From NCBI GenBank assembly GCA_934376945.1, contig CAKRPI010000022.1:1-24228 (forward strand): a stretch of DNA of 24,228 nucleotides. The letters are read 5' to 3'. This DNA is from an uncultured Lachnospiraceae bacterium. Its GTDB lineage: Bacteria; Bacillota; Clostridia; Lachnospirales; Lachnospiraceae. Within the stretch, counting starts at the first letter, position 1. Each line of letters starts with the position of its first letter. This document shows positions 13,587-23,000 of the stretch, piece by piece. The notes beneath the pieces are model-generated. The model searched no databases, was not told the origin of the DNA, and saw only the letters and a program-made list of their open reading frames with translations. A program made the position numbers and the translations under genes.

Positions 13587-14210
13587 ATGGGCAGAATATT
13601 TTATATTATGGGAAAAAGCGCGACCGGGAAGGATACAGTCTACGAGGAGCTTCTGACGAGGGAAGAGCTTGGGCTGCAGCCATTTATCATGTATACGACA
13701 CGTCCGATCCGCGCCAAGGAGACAGACGGTGTGCAGTATCATTTTACTGATGTGGATACACTAAAAAAGATGCAGGAGGAAGGCAGAGTGATCGAGCTGC
13801 GTTCCTATGATACGGTACATGGTATCTGGTATTATTTCACAGCAGACGGAGAAGGCATCGACCTTGACAGATACAGCTATCTTGCACTTGGAACGCTGGA
13901 ATCATATCAGAAAATGCGTGCATATTATGGGGAAGAGCGCGTAGATGGAGTTTACATTGAGGTAGGAGACGCGGAGCGTCTGGAACGTGCGATCAAGCGG
14001 GAAAAGAAACAGCAGCAGCCGAATTTCAGTGAGGTCTGCCGCCGCTATCTTGCGGACGAAGAGGATTTTTCAGAAGAAAAAATCGTACAGGCACATATTT
14101 CGGCAAGGTTTTCAAACGACGGGCCACGGGAAGAATGCATGGAGGCGGTCGCTGCGTATATAAGGCAGAAGATGACTTCCGCTCCTGCAGACAGTGAGCA
14201 GGAAATGTGA
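13587..14210 (+). CDS. Guanylate-kinase-like nucleotide kinase
   Basis: A 207-aa protein. The P-loop is GKSATGKDT (residues 9-17), followed by the guanylate-kinase TTRPIRAKETDGVQYHF motif, which contacts GMP. VIELRSYDTVHGIWYY matches the next conserved segment, where guanylate kinases usually read GNxYGT. I prefer ATG 13587 because AAAGGA lies nine bases upstream. In Bacillus this position, between yaaO and holB, is held by thymidylate kinase. The departures from the usual GPSGAGKST P-loop suggest a family member that need not be the essential GMP kinase. A small-molecule nucleotide kinase is likely; its substrate is uncertain. Confidence 0.75.
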   Translation: MGRIFYIMGKSATGKDTVYEELLTREELGLQPFIMYTTRPIRAKETDGVQYHFTDVDTLKKMQEEGRVIELRSYDTVHGIWYYFTADGEGIDLDRYSYLALGTLESYQKMRAYYGEERVDGVYIEVGDAERLERAIKREKKQQQPNFSEVCRRYLADEEDFSEEKIVQAHISARFSNDGPREECMEAVAAYIRQKMTSAPADSEQEM

Positions 14211-14218
14211 GGTGACTC

Positions 14219-14247
14219 TTCACATCAAATTGTATCTGTGGTATACT
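14219..14247 (+). promoter_or_regulatory. Promoter within the cluster, upstream of holB
   Basis: TTCACA (14219-14224), a 17-bp spacer and TATACT (14242-14247), about 100 bp upstream of the holB ATG. It could drive holB-ricT-yabB-rsmI separately from the decarboxylase and kinase genes. Confidence 0.55.
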
Positions 14248-14350
14248 AAACAGAGACAATACGCCGAAGCTTTTGGGGCAGAAAGCGGCAGAATACTTCA
14301 GGCTGCACAGCTTGCCGGGCTTTGGTGAAAAGATACAGGGGGGAGAAACT

Positions 14351-15346
14351 ATGCCGGGATTTAAAGACATTGTTGGACACAAACGGGAAATCGCGCACTT
14401 GGAAAAAGCAATGAACGCAGGAAAGGTCAGTCATGCTTATATTTTCAGCGGTGAAAAGGGAAGCGGAAAGCTGACGCTTGCAAATGCGTTTGCGATGGCG
14501 CTGCAGTGTACGGGCGAGGAGAAGCCATGCGGTACCTGCCACTCCTGTCATCAGGCGGCAAGCGGAAATCATCCGGACATTATCCATATCCGCCATGAGA
14601 AACCGAACAGTATCGGTGTGGACGATGTACGGGATCAGCTGGTCGGCGATGTGCAGATCCGCCCTTATAATGGAAAATACAAGATTTATATCATGCCGGA
14701 CGCGGAAAAAATGACGGTTCAGGCACAGAATGCGATCTTAAAGACGATCGAGGAGCCGCCGGAATATGCGGTGATCATCCTGCTGACAGACAATGAACAG
14801 GGATTTCTGGATACGATCCGCTCCAGATGTGTGCTCATACAGCTCAAGCCGGTGCCGGATGAGCAGGTCAAACAATATCTGATGGAGAAGGTGGAGATCC
14901 CGGATTACCAGGCCGATATCTGTGCGGCATTTGCGCAGGGCAATATCGGCAAGGCAGAGCGTCTTGCGACCTCAGAGGATTTTAATGCGATCAAGGCTTC
15001 CGCAATGAAGCTGATCAAAAAAGCAGGTACGATGAGCATCAGCGACATCATCGAGTACGTGAAGGAAGTACAGAATTACAAAATTTCAATACAGGATTAT
15101 CTGGATATTCTGGCACTGTGGTACCGGGATATGGTTTATTTCAAGGCAACCAAGGATGTAAACGGTATTATTTTTCAAGATGAGCTGCGCACGATCCGGG
15201 AGACGGTAAAGCTGTGCTCCTACGAGGGCGTGGAGGAAGTGATGCAGGCCATTGAGACGGCAAAGACACGTCTGGCGGCAAATGTAAATTTCGATCTGAC
15301 GATGGAGCTTTTGTTCCTGGTCATCAAGGAAAATATACACGGCTGA
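14351..15346 (+). CDS. holB: DNA polymerase III subunit delta'
   Basis: A 331-aa AAA+ clamp-loader subunit. FKDIVGHKREIAHLEKAM opens the domain, GEKGSGKLT is an intact Walker A, CTGEEKPCGTCHSC is the four-cysteine zinc module of clamp-loader subunits, and DAEKMTVQAQNAILKTIEEPP with TIRSRC forms the sensor region (SRC). The C-terminal third is the helical collar domain. With the other clamp-loader subunits it opens the beta clamp on primed DNA. ATG 14351 follows GGGGGGAG, and the longer upstream frame has no such site. The gene precedes ricT, as in Bacillus. Confidence 0.95.
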   Translation: MPGFKDIVGHKREIAHLEKAMNAGKVSHAYIFSGEKGSGKLTLANAFAMALQCTGEEKPCGTCHSCHQAASGNHPDIIHIRHEKPNSIGVDDVRDQLVGDVQIRPYNGKYKIYIMPDAEKMTVQAQNAILKTIEEPPEYAVIILLTDNEQGFLDTIRSRCVLIQLKPVPDEQVKQYLMEKVEIPDYQADICAAFAQGNIGKAERLATSEDFNAIKASAMKLIKKAGTMSISDIIEYVKEVQNYKISIQDYLDILALWYRDMVYFKATKDVNGIIFQDELRTIRETVKLCSYEGVEEVMQAIETAKTRLAANVNFDLTMELLFLVIKENIHG

Positions 15347-15379
15347 CTGTGCGGATCGGAAGAAGGAGATAAAAATTAA

Positions 15380-16309
15380 ATGATAAAAATTGTAGGTGTA
15401 AGATTCAGAAACGCAGGAAAGGTATATTACTTTGACCCGAAGGGATACAAGCTCGAGTCTGGGGATCATGTGATCGTTGAGACAGCACGCGGAGTAGAGT
15501 ACGGTACGGTGGTCGGCGGCGTCCGTGAGGTGACGGATGATAAGGTGGTACAGCCGTTAAAGGCAGTGATCCGTGCGGCGACACAGGAGGATGATGCACG
15601 TGCACAGAAAAACAACATAAGAGAAAAAGAAGCAATGCGCATCTGCAGCGAAAAGATCCGCAAGCATGGCCTGGATATGAAGCTGATCGATGCGGAATAT
15701 ACCTTTGACAACAATAAGGTGCTGTTTTATTTCACAGCAGACGGCAGAATTGACTTCCGTGAGCTGGTAAAGGATCTGGCAGCCGTATTTAAAATGCGGA
15801 TCGAGCTGCGGCAGATCGGAGTGCGTGACGAGACGAAGATTCTTGGCGGAATCGGGATCTGTGGCCGCGTCCTGTGCTGCAATTCGTATCTTTCTGAATT
15901 TGCGCCGGTGTCCATCAAGATGGCGAAGGAGCAGAATCTTTCCCTGAATCCGACGAAGATTTCAGGTGTCTGCGGCCGTCTGATGTGCTGTCTGAAAAAT
16001 GAAGAGGATACGTATGAGTATCTGAACAGCAAGCTTCCGGGAATCGGAGATACGGTGACGGCGGAAGGCGACCTGAAAGGAGAGGTGCAGTCTGTGAACG
16101 TACTGCGCCAGAAGGTACGCGTGCTCATCGAGATCGGTGATGAAAAGGAGCTTCGGGAGTACGATGTGGAAGAACTGAAATTCCGTCCGAGGCGCCGCAG
16201 AGAAAAGGGCGGCAAAGGAGACCGTGCGGAGAAAAACGGAGCTGAGCAGGAGCTGAAGCAGCTGGAAGCACTTGAAAAAAAAGAAGGGAAATCAAAGCTG
16301 GATGACTGA
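15380..16309 (+). CDS. ricT: RicT/YaaT, PSP1-domain iron-sulfur protein
   Basis: A 309-aa protein with the PSP1 domain in its first 250 residues (VGVRFRNAGKVYYFDP, VETARGVEYG). CGRVLCC (Cys161, 166, 167) and CGRLMCC (Cys198, 203, 204) are the conserved cysteine groups. In B. subtilis, RicT works with RicA and RicF as an iron-sulfur complex that guides RNase Y in mRNA maturation and affects Spo0A phosphorylation, competence and biofilm formation. The tail is highly charged (RPRRRREKGGKGD) and poorly conserved. AAGGAG lies upstream of ATG 15380, 33 bases after holB. RicA and RicF are not in this window. Confidence 0.95.
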   Translation: MIKIVGVRFRNAGKVYYFDPKGYKLESGDHVIVETARGVEYGTVVGGVREVTDDKVVQPLKAVIRAATQEDDARAQKNNIREKEAMRICSEKIRKHGLDMKLIDAEYTFDNNKVLFYFTADGRIDFRELVKDLAAVFKMRIELRQIGVRDETKILGGIGICGRVLCCNSYLSEFAPVSIKMAKEQNLSLNPTKISGVCGRLMCCLKNEEDTYEYLNSKLPGIGDTVTAEGDLKGEVQSVNVLRQKVRVLIEIGDEKELREYDVEELKFRPRRRREKGGKGDRAEKNGAEQELKQLEALEKKEGKSKLDD

Positions 16310-17048
16310 GCATGCTTTACAGTTAAAGGAAGGCGAACGGATCGATGAGCTTCACCGCAACGGTTACCGGATCATTCAGAACGAAAAGCTGTTCTGTTTC
16401 GGTATGGACGCGGTGCTGCTCTCAGGGTTTGCAAATGTAAAGGAAGGCGAATGCGCCCTGGATCTTGGCACCGGAACGGGAATCATTCCGATTCTGCTGG
16501 CAGCCAAGACGAAGGGAAGGCATTTTACAGGACTGGAAATATCGGAAACGAGCGCCGATATGGCGCGCCGCAGTGCAGCACTGAATGATCTCACACAGCG
16601 CCTGGATATCGTCCGCGGAGATATAAAGGAAGCCGGAGAGATGTTTGCTCCGGCTTCCTTTGATGTTGTCACGTCAAATCCGCCGTACATGATCGGACAG
16701 CATGGGCTGGTCAATCCGGACATGGAAAAGGCGGCAGCCAGACATGAGATATTCTGTACATTTGACGATGTCGCACGCGCCGCCGCCAAGCTTTTACGCA
16801 CCGGCGGCAGGTTTTATCTGGTGCACCGGCCGTTCCGCCTGGCGGAGTTGATCTGTGTGCTGTCTGAGTATCACCTGGAGCCCAAGCGGATGCGGCTTGT
16901 GTATCCGTATCTTGACCGGGAGCCGAATATGGTACTGATCGAGGCAGTGCGCGGCGGCCGGCCGAGGATGACAGTGGAAAAACCGCTGATCGTCTACGAG
17001 CGGCCGGGCGTATATACAAAGGAAATCACGGATATTTACGGGTACTGA
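16302..17048 (+). CDS. YabB/TrmN6-type N6-adenine tRNA methyltransferase
   Basis: A 248-aa class I SAM-dependent methyltransferase. RIDELHRNGYRIIQNEKLFCFGMDAVLLSGF is shared with YabB/TrmN6 proteins (motif positions about 11-41). ALDLGTGTGIIPILL binds SAM, and NPPY at residues 126-129 is the N6-adenine catalytic motif. In E. coli TrmN6 methylates A37 of tRNA-Val; the target here is inferred by family. ATG 16302 overlaps the ricT stop by eight bases, which indicates translational coupling; the frame is open ten codons further but without support. Confidence 0.9.
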   Translation: MTEHALQLKEGERIDELHRNGYRIIQNEKLFCFGMDAVLLSGFANVKEGECALDLGTGTGIIPILLAAKTKGRHFTGLEISETSADMARRSAALNDLTQRLDIVRGDIKEAGEMFAPASFDVVTSNPPYMIGQHGLVNPDMEKAAARHEIFCTFDDVARAAAKLLRTGGRFYLVHRPFRLAELICVLSEYHLEPKRMRLVYPYLDREPNMVLIEAVRGGRPRMTVEKPLIVYERPGVYTKEITDIYGY

Positions 17049-17070
17049 CATCACAGAAGGAAATAAAATT

Positions 17071-17928
17071 ATGAGCGAAAAACAGGGACAGTTATATTTG
17101 TGCGCGACGCCGATCGGAAATCTGGAGGATATTACGATGCGTGTGCTGCGCATTTTAAAAGAAGCGGATCTGATCGCGGCAGAGGATACGCGCAACAGCA
17201 TCCGATTGCTGAACCATTTTGATATCCATACGCCGATGACGAGCTACCATGAATACAATAAGATTGATAAGGCGTATGAGCTGATCCGGAAAATGCAGGA
17301 AGGAAAAAATGTGGCGCTGATCACAGATGCCGGCACACCCGGCATTTCTGATCCGGGAGAGGATCTCGTGCGTTTGTGCTATGAGGCAGGCATATCGGTA
17401 ACATCGCTTCCGGGCGCCTGCGCCTGCGTAACGGCACTGACACTTTCCGGGCTGCCAACGAGAAGATTTTGCTTTGAAGCATTTCTGCCGCCGGACAAAA
17501 AAGAACGGAAGCAGATTCTGGATGAGCTGCAGACAGAGACACGCACCACGATCATTTATGAAGCGCCGCACCGGCTTTTGCGGACGCTGACGGAGCTTTT
17601 GGAGACTCTGGGAGACAGACGCATTACCGTCTGCCGTGAGCTTACAAAGAAGCATGAGACTGCATTTCAGACGACGCTTTCCGAATCAGTAAAGTGGTAT
17701 ACAGACAACGATCCGAAGGGAGAATGCGTGATCGTGATGGAAGGCAAAAGCAGAGCCGAACTGGAGCAGGCGCAGCAGCGCATCTGGGAGGAAATGAGCA
17801 TTTCGGAGCATGTTGAGCAGTATATGAGCCAGGGTCTGGACCGGAAAGAGGCAATGAAGCAGGCTGCAAAGGACCGCGGTGTGTCAAAGCGCGAGATCTA
17901 TGCGGCACTGCTGGAGACAGAGCAGTAA
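17071..17928 (+). CDS. rsmI: 16S rRNA (cytidine1402-2'-O)-methyltransferase
   Basis: A 285-aa tetrapyrrole-methylase-fold protein. LCATPIGNLEDITMRVLRIL, AEDTRNSIRLLNHFDI, LITDAGTPGISDPG (SAM-binding loop), SLPGACACVTALTLSG and FCFEAFLP are the RsmI signatures in order. The family 2'-O-methylates C1402 in the decoding centre of 16S rRNA. The gene is 22 bases after yabB and ends the cluster shared with Bacillus. A 33-bp repeat array begins three bases after its stop codon. Confidence 0.95.
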   Translation: MSEKQGQLYLCATPIGNLEDITMRVLRILKEADLIAAEDTRNSIRLLNHFDIHTPMTSYHEYNKIDKAYELIRKMQEGKNVALITDAGTPGISDPGEDLVRLCYEAGISVTSLPGACACVTALTLSGLPTRRFCFEAFLPPDKKERKQILDELQTETRTTIIYEAPHRLLRTLTELLETLGDRRITVCRELTKKHETAFQTTLSESVKWYTDNDPKGECVIVMEGKSRAELEQAQQRIWEEMSISEHVEQYMSQGLDRKEAMKQAAKDRGVSKREIYAALLETEQ

Positions 17929-17930
17929 CG

Positions 17931-18029
17931 GGCAGGGCAAAGCATACAGGGTAAAACATGCAAGGCAAGGCAAAGCATACAGGGTAAAGCATGCAAGGAA
18001 AGGCAAAACATACAGGGTAAAGCATGCAA
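17931..18029. repeat. 33-bp tandem repeat, three full copies, after rsmI
   Basis: Copies at 17931-17963, 17964-17996 and 17997-18029 share GGYAARGCAAARCATACAGG and end GTAAARCATGCAA, differing at only a few positions each. There are no unique spacers, so it is not CRISPR. Related degraded sequence (AACAAAACAGTAACAGGCAAG) continues to about 18060, just before the next gene's leader. Confidence 0.9.
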
Positions 18030-18096
18030 AACAAAACAGTAACAGGCAAGACAGAGCAGACAGGGGTATTTGCCCGGACAGATTGGAGGAATTAAA

Positions 18097-18930
18097 ATGC
18101 CGGCACTTTATGCACATGAATGTTTCGGACGTGCCGTTGAGGCACAGCTTGACGGGGAGCTGGCGGAGATCGTCAGGAGGTATGACGCTCCGTTTCAGGC
18201 AGGCTTTCAGGGACCGGACATTTTCTTCTTTTTTGGAGCGCATACAAATAATGCAGTGGTGCGGTTTGGTGAGCATCTGCACAGCGTATCAGCGGCTCCG
18301 TTTTTTGCAAATGCAGTAGGAGTCATTCGCCAGAGCGGCCGTATGAGCAAAGAATACGCGTATTTATGCGGCTTTGTGTGCCATTTTATTCTGGACAGCG
18401 AGTGTCATCCGTACGTTGAAGAGATGATAAAAGAGACCGGAGTGCAGCATCTGGAGATCGAAGAGGAGTTTGAAAAGCTTCTGCTTAAGGAAAACGGGAA
18501 AGATCCAATCGGATTTCCGATAGATACGCTTGTACCGACCGATCTTCTGACCGCACAGGCGATCCAGCCGTTTTATCCGGTAAAATCGCAGCGTTTCCGA
18601 AGCGGAGGGCGGAAAGAATACATTCCGCTTGCAGTCATCCGGCAGTCACTTTTGAGTATGAAGGGGATCAAACGGCTTCTTACGGCGCCGCAGCCGTGGA
18701 AGCAGAATGCGATCAACGCCATTATGAAGCTGTCAGGAGATAATTATAAATACGCAAAAGGTTTGATGAATCAGCAGGAGGACAATCCGGCGTGCAAGGT
18801 GACAAATGAGGGGCTGAAGGCACGGTTTGATGCGGCGGTCCCGCTTGCAGTGGAGATGCTTGACAGCCTGGATGAATCGATCCGGACAGGAAAAAGGCTG
18901 AGCAGGCGGTTTGACCGGACCTTTTCCTGA
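18097..18930 (+). CDS. Zinc-dependent phospholipase C family protein (PF00882-like)
   Basis: A 277-aa protein beginning MPALYAHECFG. GFQGPDIFFFFGAHTNN and GFVCHFILDSECHPYVEE supply the His/Asp residues that form a trinuclear zinc site in phospholipase C/S1 nucleases. No signal peptide is visible, unlike secreted toxins of this fold. Similar leaderless proteins are common in Clostridia, and their substrate is unknown. A phosphoesterase acting on lipid head groups or nucleotides is a reasonable guess. ATG 18097 is six bases after TTGGAGGA. It follows the 33-bp repeat array and precedes palindrome cluster B. Confidence 0.8.
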   Translation: MPALYAHECFGRAVEAQLDGELAEIVRRYDAPFQAGFQGPDIFFFFGAHTNNAVVRFGEHLHSVSAAPFFANAVGVIRQSGRMSKEYAYLCGFVCHFILDSECHPYVEEMIKETGVQHLEIEEEFEKLLLKENGKDPIGFPIDTLVPTDLLTAQAIQPFYPVKSQRFRSGGRKEYIPLAVIRQSLLSMKGIKRLLTAPQPWKQNAINAIMKLSGDNYKYAKGLMNQQEDNPACKVTNEGLKARFDAAVPLAVEMLDSLDESIRTGKRLSRRFDRTFS

Positions 18931-18970
18931 GCACGTGCGGCTGTGCCTATAAACGAGCGGTCAACCGATT

Positions 18971-19086
18971 GAACGCAGATCGCGAAGCGACTGCGTTCAT
19001 GAAATATCATAAGGGGGCCCGCTTGCGGGAGGATTCCTTATGATCTTGCAAGTAGCGAAGCGGATTGCGAATGTCCGCTTTACTGT
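18971..19086. repeat. Intergenic palindrome cluster B (REP-like)
   Basis: Hairpin 1 is GAACGCAG (18971-18978) with CTGCGTTC (18991-18998), a perfect 8-bp stem whose loop contains GCGAAGCG. Hairpin 2 is ATCATAAGG (19006-19014) with CCTTATGAT (19036-19044), enclosing CCCG/CGGG. A 32-bp core (19055-19086) with GCGAAGCGGATTGCGAATG follows, nearly identical to 9621-9652 in cluster A. The order palindrome, palindrome, core is the same in both clusters, although the palindromes differ in sequence. Confidence 0.75.
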
Positions 19087-19125
19087 ATCGATAAGCGGCC
19101 TCCGGTCGACGGGAGAAATACAGGA

Positions 19126-19980
19126 ATGAATCATATCGAGGAACGAAACCGGCCGGTGCGCCTGATCGCAAGCGATCTGGACGGCACACTTTTGACGCCG
19201 GATAAGCAGATTACAGAATTTACCCGCAGGGTATTGATAGAGGCAAGCCGTCGCGGCATCCGTTTTGTGCCGTGTACCGGGCGGCCGTTTGATGCAGTTC
19301 CGGCGTGCGTACGGGAGCTTCCGGGCGTTGAGTACGTGATCACGTCAAATGGGGCTGCCGTTTATTCCACATCGAAGGAGCAAAGGATCTATGAGCGGCT
19401 CCTGGAGAAGGAGACGGTGGATGCCATACTGGAGATGGAGCTTTTACCGGAGATCGCTGTGGAGGTGCTGGTAGAGGGCGTGCCCTATACGGAGCAGCGC
19501 TATGTGGAGGACCCGGCGCGGTTCGGAGCCACCGAATACGGAATTCGTTATATCAAAGAGACGCGTCACGGGCTTTCGGATATCCGGGGATTTTTAAGGG
19601 AACACCGCTCCAGCGTGGATGGCATCAATTTTATCAGTGATGATCCCATCCTGCGTGAGCAGCTGGCCCGGAGGCTGCGTGAACAGAAGCTTCCGATCAC
19701 ACTCACATCCTCTGTGCCGCATCTGCTTGAGGTCAGCCACATGCTCAGCGATAAGGGACAGACGCTGCTGTGGCTTTTAAAAAAGCTTGGAATCTCCGCA
19801 GAAGAGACGATGACCTTTGGTGATGCGGAAAATGATATTCCGATGCTGTGCGCTGTGCGCTACGGGATCGCGATGGAAAATGCAGCAAAAGCCTGCAAGG
19901 AGGCGGCCTGTGCGGTCACCGGCAGCAATACAGAGGACGGAGTGGCACAGAAAATACAGCAGCTGACAGGCATAAAATAA
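19126..19980 (+). CDS. Cof-type HAD-superfamily phosphatase
   Basis: A 284-aa protein with all HAD motifs. SDLDGTLLTPD carries the nucleophile Asp17 and acid/base Asp19, TSNGAAVYS is motif II, the conserved lysine is in SDKGQTLLWLLKKLGI, and TFGDAENDIPML is motif IV. A type-IIB cap lies between motifs II and III. Cof/YidA-type enzymes dephosphorylate sugar phosphates or cofactors such as PLP or FMN. Proximity to lacZ suggests a sugar phosphate, but the substrate cannot be assigned. GGGAG lies ten bases before ATG 19126. The gene ends 100 bases before lacZ on the same strand. Confidence 0.9.
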   Translation: MNHIEERNRPVRLIASDLDGTLLTPDKQITEFTRRVLIEASRRGIRFVPCTGRPFDAVPACVRELPGVEYVITSNGAAVYSTSKEQRIYERLLEKETVDAILEMELLPEIAVEVLVEGVPYTEQRYVEDPARFGATEYGIRYIKETRHGLSDIRGFLREHRSSVDGINFISDDPILREQLARRLREQKLPITLTSSVPHLLEVSHMLSDKGQTLLWLLKKLGISAEETMTFGDAENDIPMLCAVRYGIAMENAAKACKEAACAVTGSNTEDGVAQKIQQLTGIK

Positions 19981-20044
19981 AAAACAAACCAAAAGCATTA
20001 CCACAACAAGCAAAAAACGAACCAAAATCAATCAAAAAAAGATT
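19979..20044. repeat. Degenerate 33-bp duplication in the A-rich spacer before lacZ
   Basis: AAAAAACAAACCAAAA starts at 19979 and AAAAAACGAACCAAAA at 20012, 33 bp apart. The first 16 bases match at 15 positions, after which the copies diverge. The rest of the spacer is A-rich and contains no clear promoter. It ends in the lacZ ribosome binding site AAGGAGG. Confidence 0.55.
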
Positions 20045-20080
20045 CCGAGAGTACATGAAGCAAAAAAAGGAGGTACACAC

Positions 20081-23000
20081 ATGCGAGCAGAATTATCATG
20101 GCTGGAGAATCCGGAAGTATTCCGTGTAAACCGATTGGATGCACATTCCGATCATCATTTTTATGAGACGGAGCAGGATGCACTGGAGGGAAAGGAGACC
20201 TTGCGTCAGTCCCTGAACGGTACGTGGAAGTTTGCGTGGAGCAAATGTCCGGATCAGCGCCCGGCTGATTTTTATGAGGAGAATGCAAAGCTGGATGGAT
20301 TTGGCACGATTGAGGTGCCGGGGCACATGGAGACACAGGGCTATGACCGCATTCAGTATATCAATACCATGTATCCGTGGGACGGACATGCCTTCCTGAA
20401 ACCGGGTCAGATCGACTGGAATCACGATCCGGTCGGAAGTTATGTGCGTGAATTTGATCTGGAGCCGGCGCTGGTCGGAAAGCGTGTTGCGATTTCCTTC
20501 CAGGGTGCGGAGCAGGCAGTTTACGTATGGCTCAACGGCGTGTTCATCGGCTATGCGGAGGATACGTTCACACCGTCTGATTTTGATCTGAGCGATGTGA
20601 TCCGGGAGAAGAACAACCGCCTTTGCGTGGAGGTTTATAAGCGCAGCAGCGCGGCGTGGATCGAGGATCAGGACTTTTTCCGCTTTTCCGGACTGTTCCG
20701 GGATGTATTTCTGTATGCAAAGCCGGAAGCACATGTGGAGGATCTGTGGGCAAAGGCAGGCTTAAAGGAAGACAATACGACCGGTACGCTTGCGCTTGAG
20801 CTGCGCGTATCAGGCGAAAGAAAGCCGGATACGCTGCGGATTTCCTGGAGTCTGCAGGAGACCTGCCCGGCGCAGTGGAAGCGCGGAATGGCTGCGGAAA
20901 ACCGCAATTATGCGGCAGGCTTTACCGGACGGGAAATCTGTGCGGGAATGCTGCACTATGCCGGTGAAACGGCAGGATGCTTTGCGGGAACGGAAGAGAA
21001 AAAGCCGGCCAGGGCAAATGCAGAGAGCGGAACCGTACAGCTCTGGAAAATGGATACAGAAACGATTGCGGAAGTGAAAAAATGGGAGACCGGGGCACCG
21101 CAGCTGTATCAGCTCTGGATCCGTGTACAAAGTGCCGACGGGCAGCTCCTTGAGACGATCCCGTACCGCATCGGCTTCCGCCGCTTTGAAATCCGGGACG
21201 GCATAATGCTGTTAAACGGCAGCCGTCTGATTATAAACGGCGTGAACCGTCATGAGTGGAATGCGCACAGAGGACGCGCAGTGACACGTGAAAATATGGA
21301 AGAGGATATCGACATCTTTGTACGGAACAACATCAATGCCGTGCGCACCTGCCATTATCCGGATCAGAGCCTGTGGTATCAGCTCTGCGATGAAAACGGA
21401 ATCTGCATGATGGATGAGACGAACCTGGAAAGCCATGGCTCATGGGCAAAGCTTGCGGTCGTAGATCCGGAGGGCAACGTACCGGGCAATCGTCCGGACT
21501 GGGAAGCGTGTGTGGTTGATCGTGCGGCATCGATGCTTGAGCGCGACAAGAACCATCCGGCGATCCTGTGGTGGTCCTGCGGAAATGAGTCGTATGCCGG
21601 AACCGGCATTCTTGCAATGAGCCAGTATTTCCACAAAAAGGATCCGTCAAGAGTCGTACATTACGAGGGCGTTTCCTGGAACCGCGAATACGATCAGATC
21701 AGTGATGTGGAAAGCCGTATGTACGCAACGCCGGATATGGTGCGCGAGTACTTTAAGGAGGATGGCAAAAAACCATACCTGCTCTGTGAGTACATGCATG
21801 ACATGGGAAATTCCATCGGCGGTATGGAAAGCTATATCCGTCTGCTGGATGAGTTTGAAGGCTACCAGGGCGGCTTTATCTGGGATTATGCAGATCAGGC
21901 GATCTACCATAAAAACCATCGTGGTGAGGAGGTGCTCGGCTACGGCGGCGATTTTCTGGACCGCGTGACCGATTATGCCTTCAGCGGAAACGGCATCGTA
22001 TTTGCAGACCGTACCGAGAAGCCGGCAATGCAGGATGTCCGCCACTGGTATGCGCCAAAGGCAGAGCGTGAGGCCTTTGAGGCGGCACAGCAGGAGAAGC
22101 GCGAGGCAGCGCAGAAGCGTCTGGCAGAAGAAATGGCAGCGCTTGGGAAGGCAGCTTCTGACAAAAAAGGACTGAAGGCAGTGCATGGAGATGCCAATTA
22201 TGGGGTAGCGGGCGACGGCTTTGAAATCATCTTTTCTGTCACAGAGGGTGGTCCGATCTCAATCGTTTACAACGGAAAAGAATACCTGTACCGTGCACCG
22301 AAGCCGGCATTCTGGCGTGCATCGACGGAAAATGACAAGGGCAACCGTTTCCAGGCAAAGAGCTCCATCTGGATGGCAGCCGATCTGTTCAGTTTCTGCA
22401 CCGGCTGTGAGGTGACCGAGTATGCGAAGAGCTTTGCAGATGACGGGGATGCAAAAACGGAAGCTGCAGGAGCATGCACCGCGCGGAAGTATGACATCGC
22501 GGATGCGGCGCACCGTGACCCGGCAGCAGAGGATCTCGAAAAGGTTTCTCTGATGTATACGTATGAATTCCCGGCTGTTCCGGGCGTAAAAGCAGAGATC
22601 ACCTACATCGTAGACGGCGCAGGCAGAATCCGCACAGAGGCCGTTTACCACGGAGCGAAGGATCTGCCGGATCTGCCGGAGTTCGGTCTGCGTCTGCTGA
22701 TCCCGGAAAAGGCAGAAGCCTACACCTGGGAGGGACTTTCCGGCGAGACGTATCCGGACCGCAAAAAAGGCGGAACCTTTGGCGTACATACCGCCAAACC
22801 GGAAGCAGCGCATTACCTTGTTCCGCAGGAATGCGGAAACCACGCAGACACCTGCCAGGCCCGGATCGGCGACCTGCGCATCGTGATGGATGGAGAGCCG
22901 TTCCATCTCTGTGTACTTCCGTATACGCCGGAGGAGCTGGAAAATGCAACCCACCGTTATGAGCTTCCGGATACCGGCCGGACCGTAGTGAGCGTCCTTG

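Noticed and set aside
17931..18029. Possible small CRISPR array
   Set aside because: The three 33-bp units are directly adjacent with no spacers, and there are no cas genes.
17879..18319. 146-aa plus-strand frame across the rsmI end and the 33-bp repeats
   Set aside because: It overlaps two well-supported genes; its repeated QGKAYRVKHAR unit is just the 33-bp array translated.
18971..19086. Possible tRNA or transposon end in the hairpin-rich spacer
   Set aside because: No cloverleaf with TTCGAATC-type T-loop, no transposase remnant and no clear target duplication.
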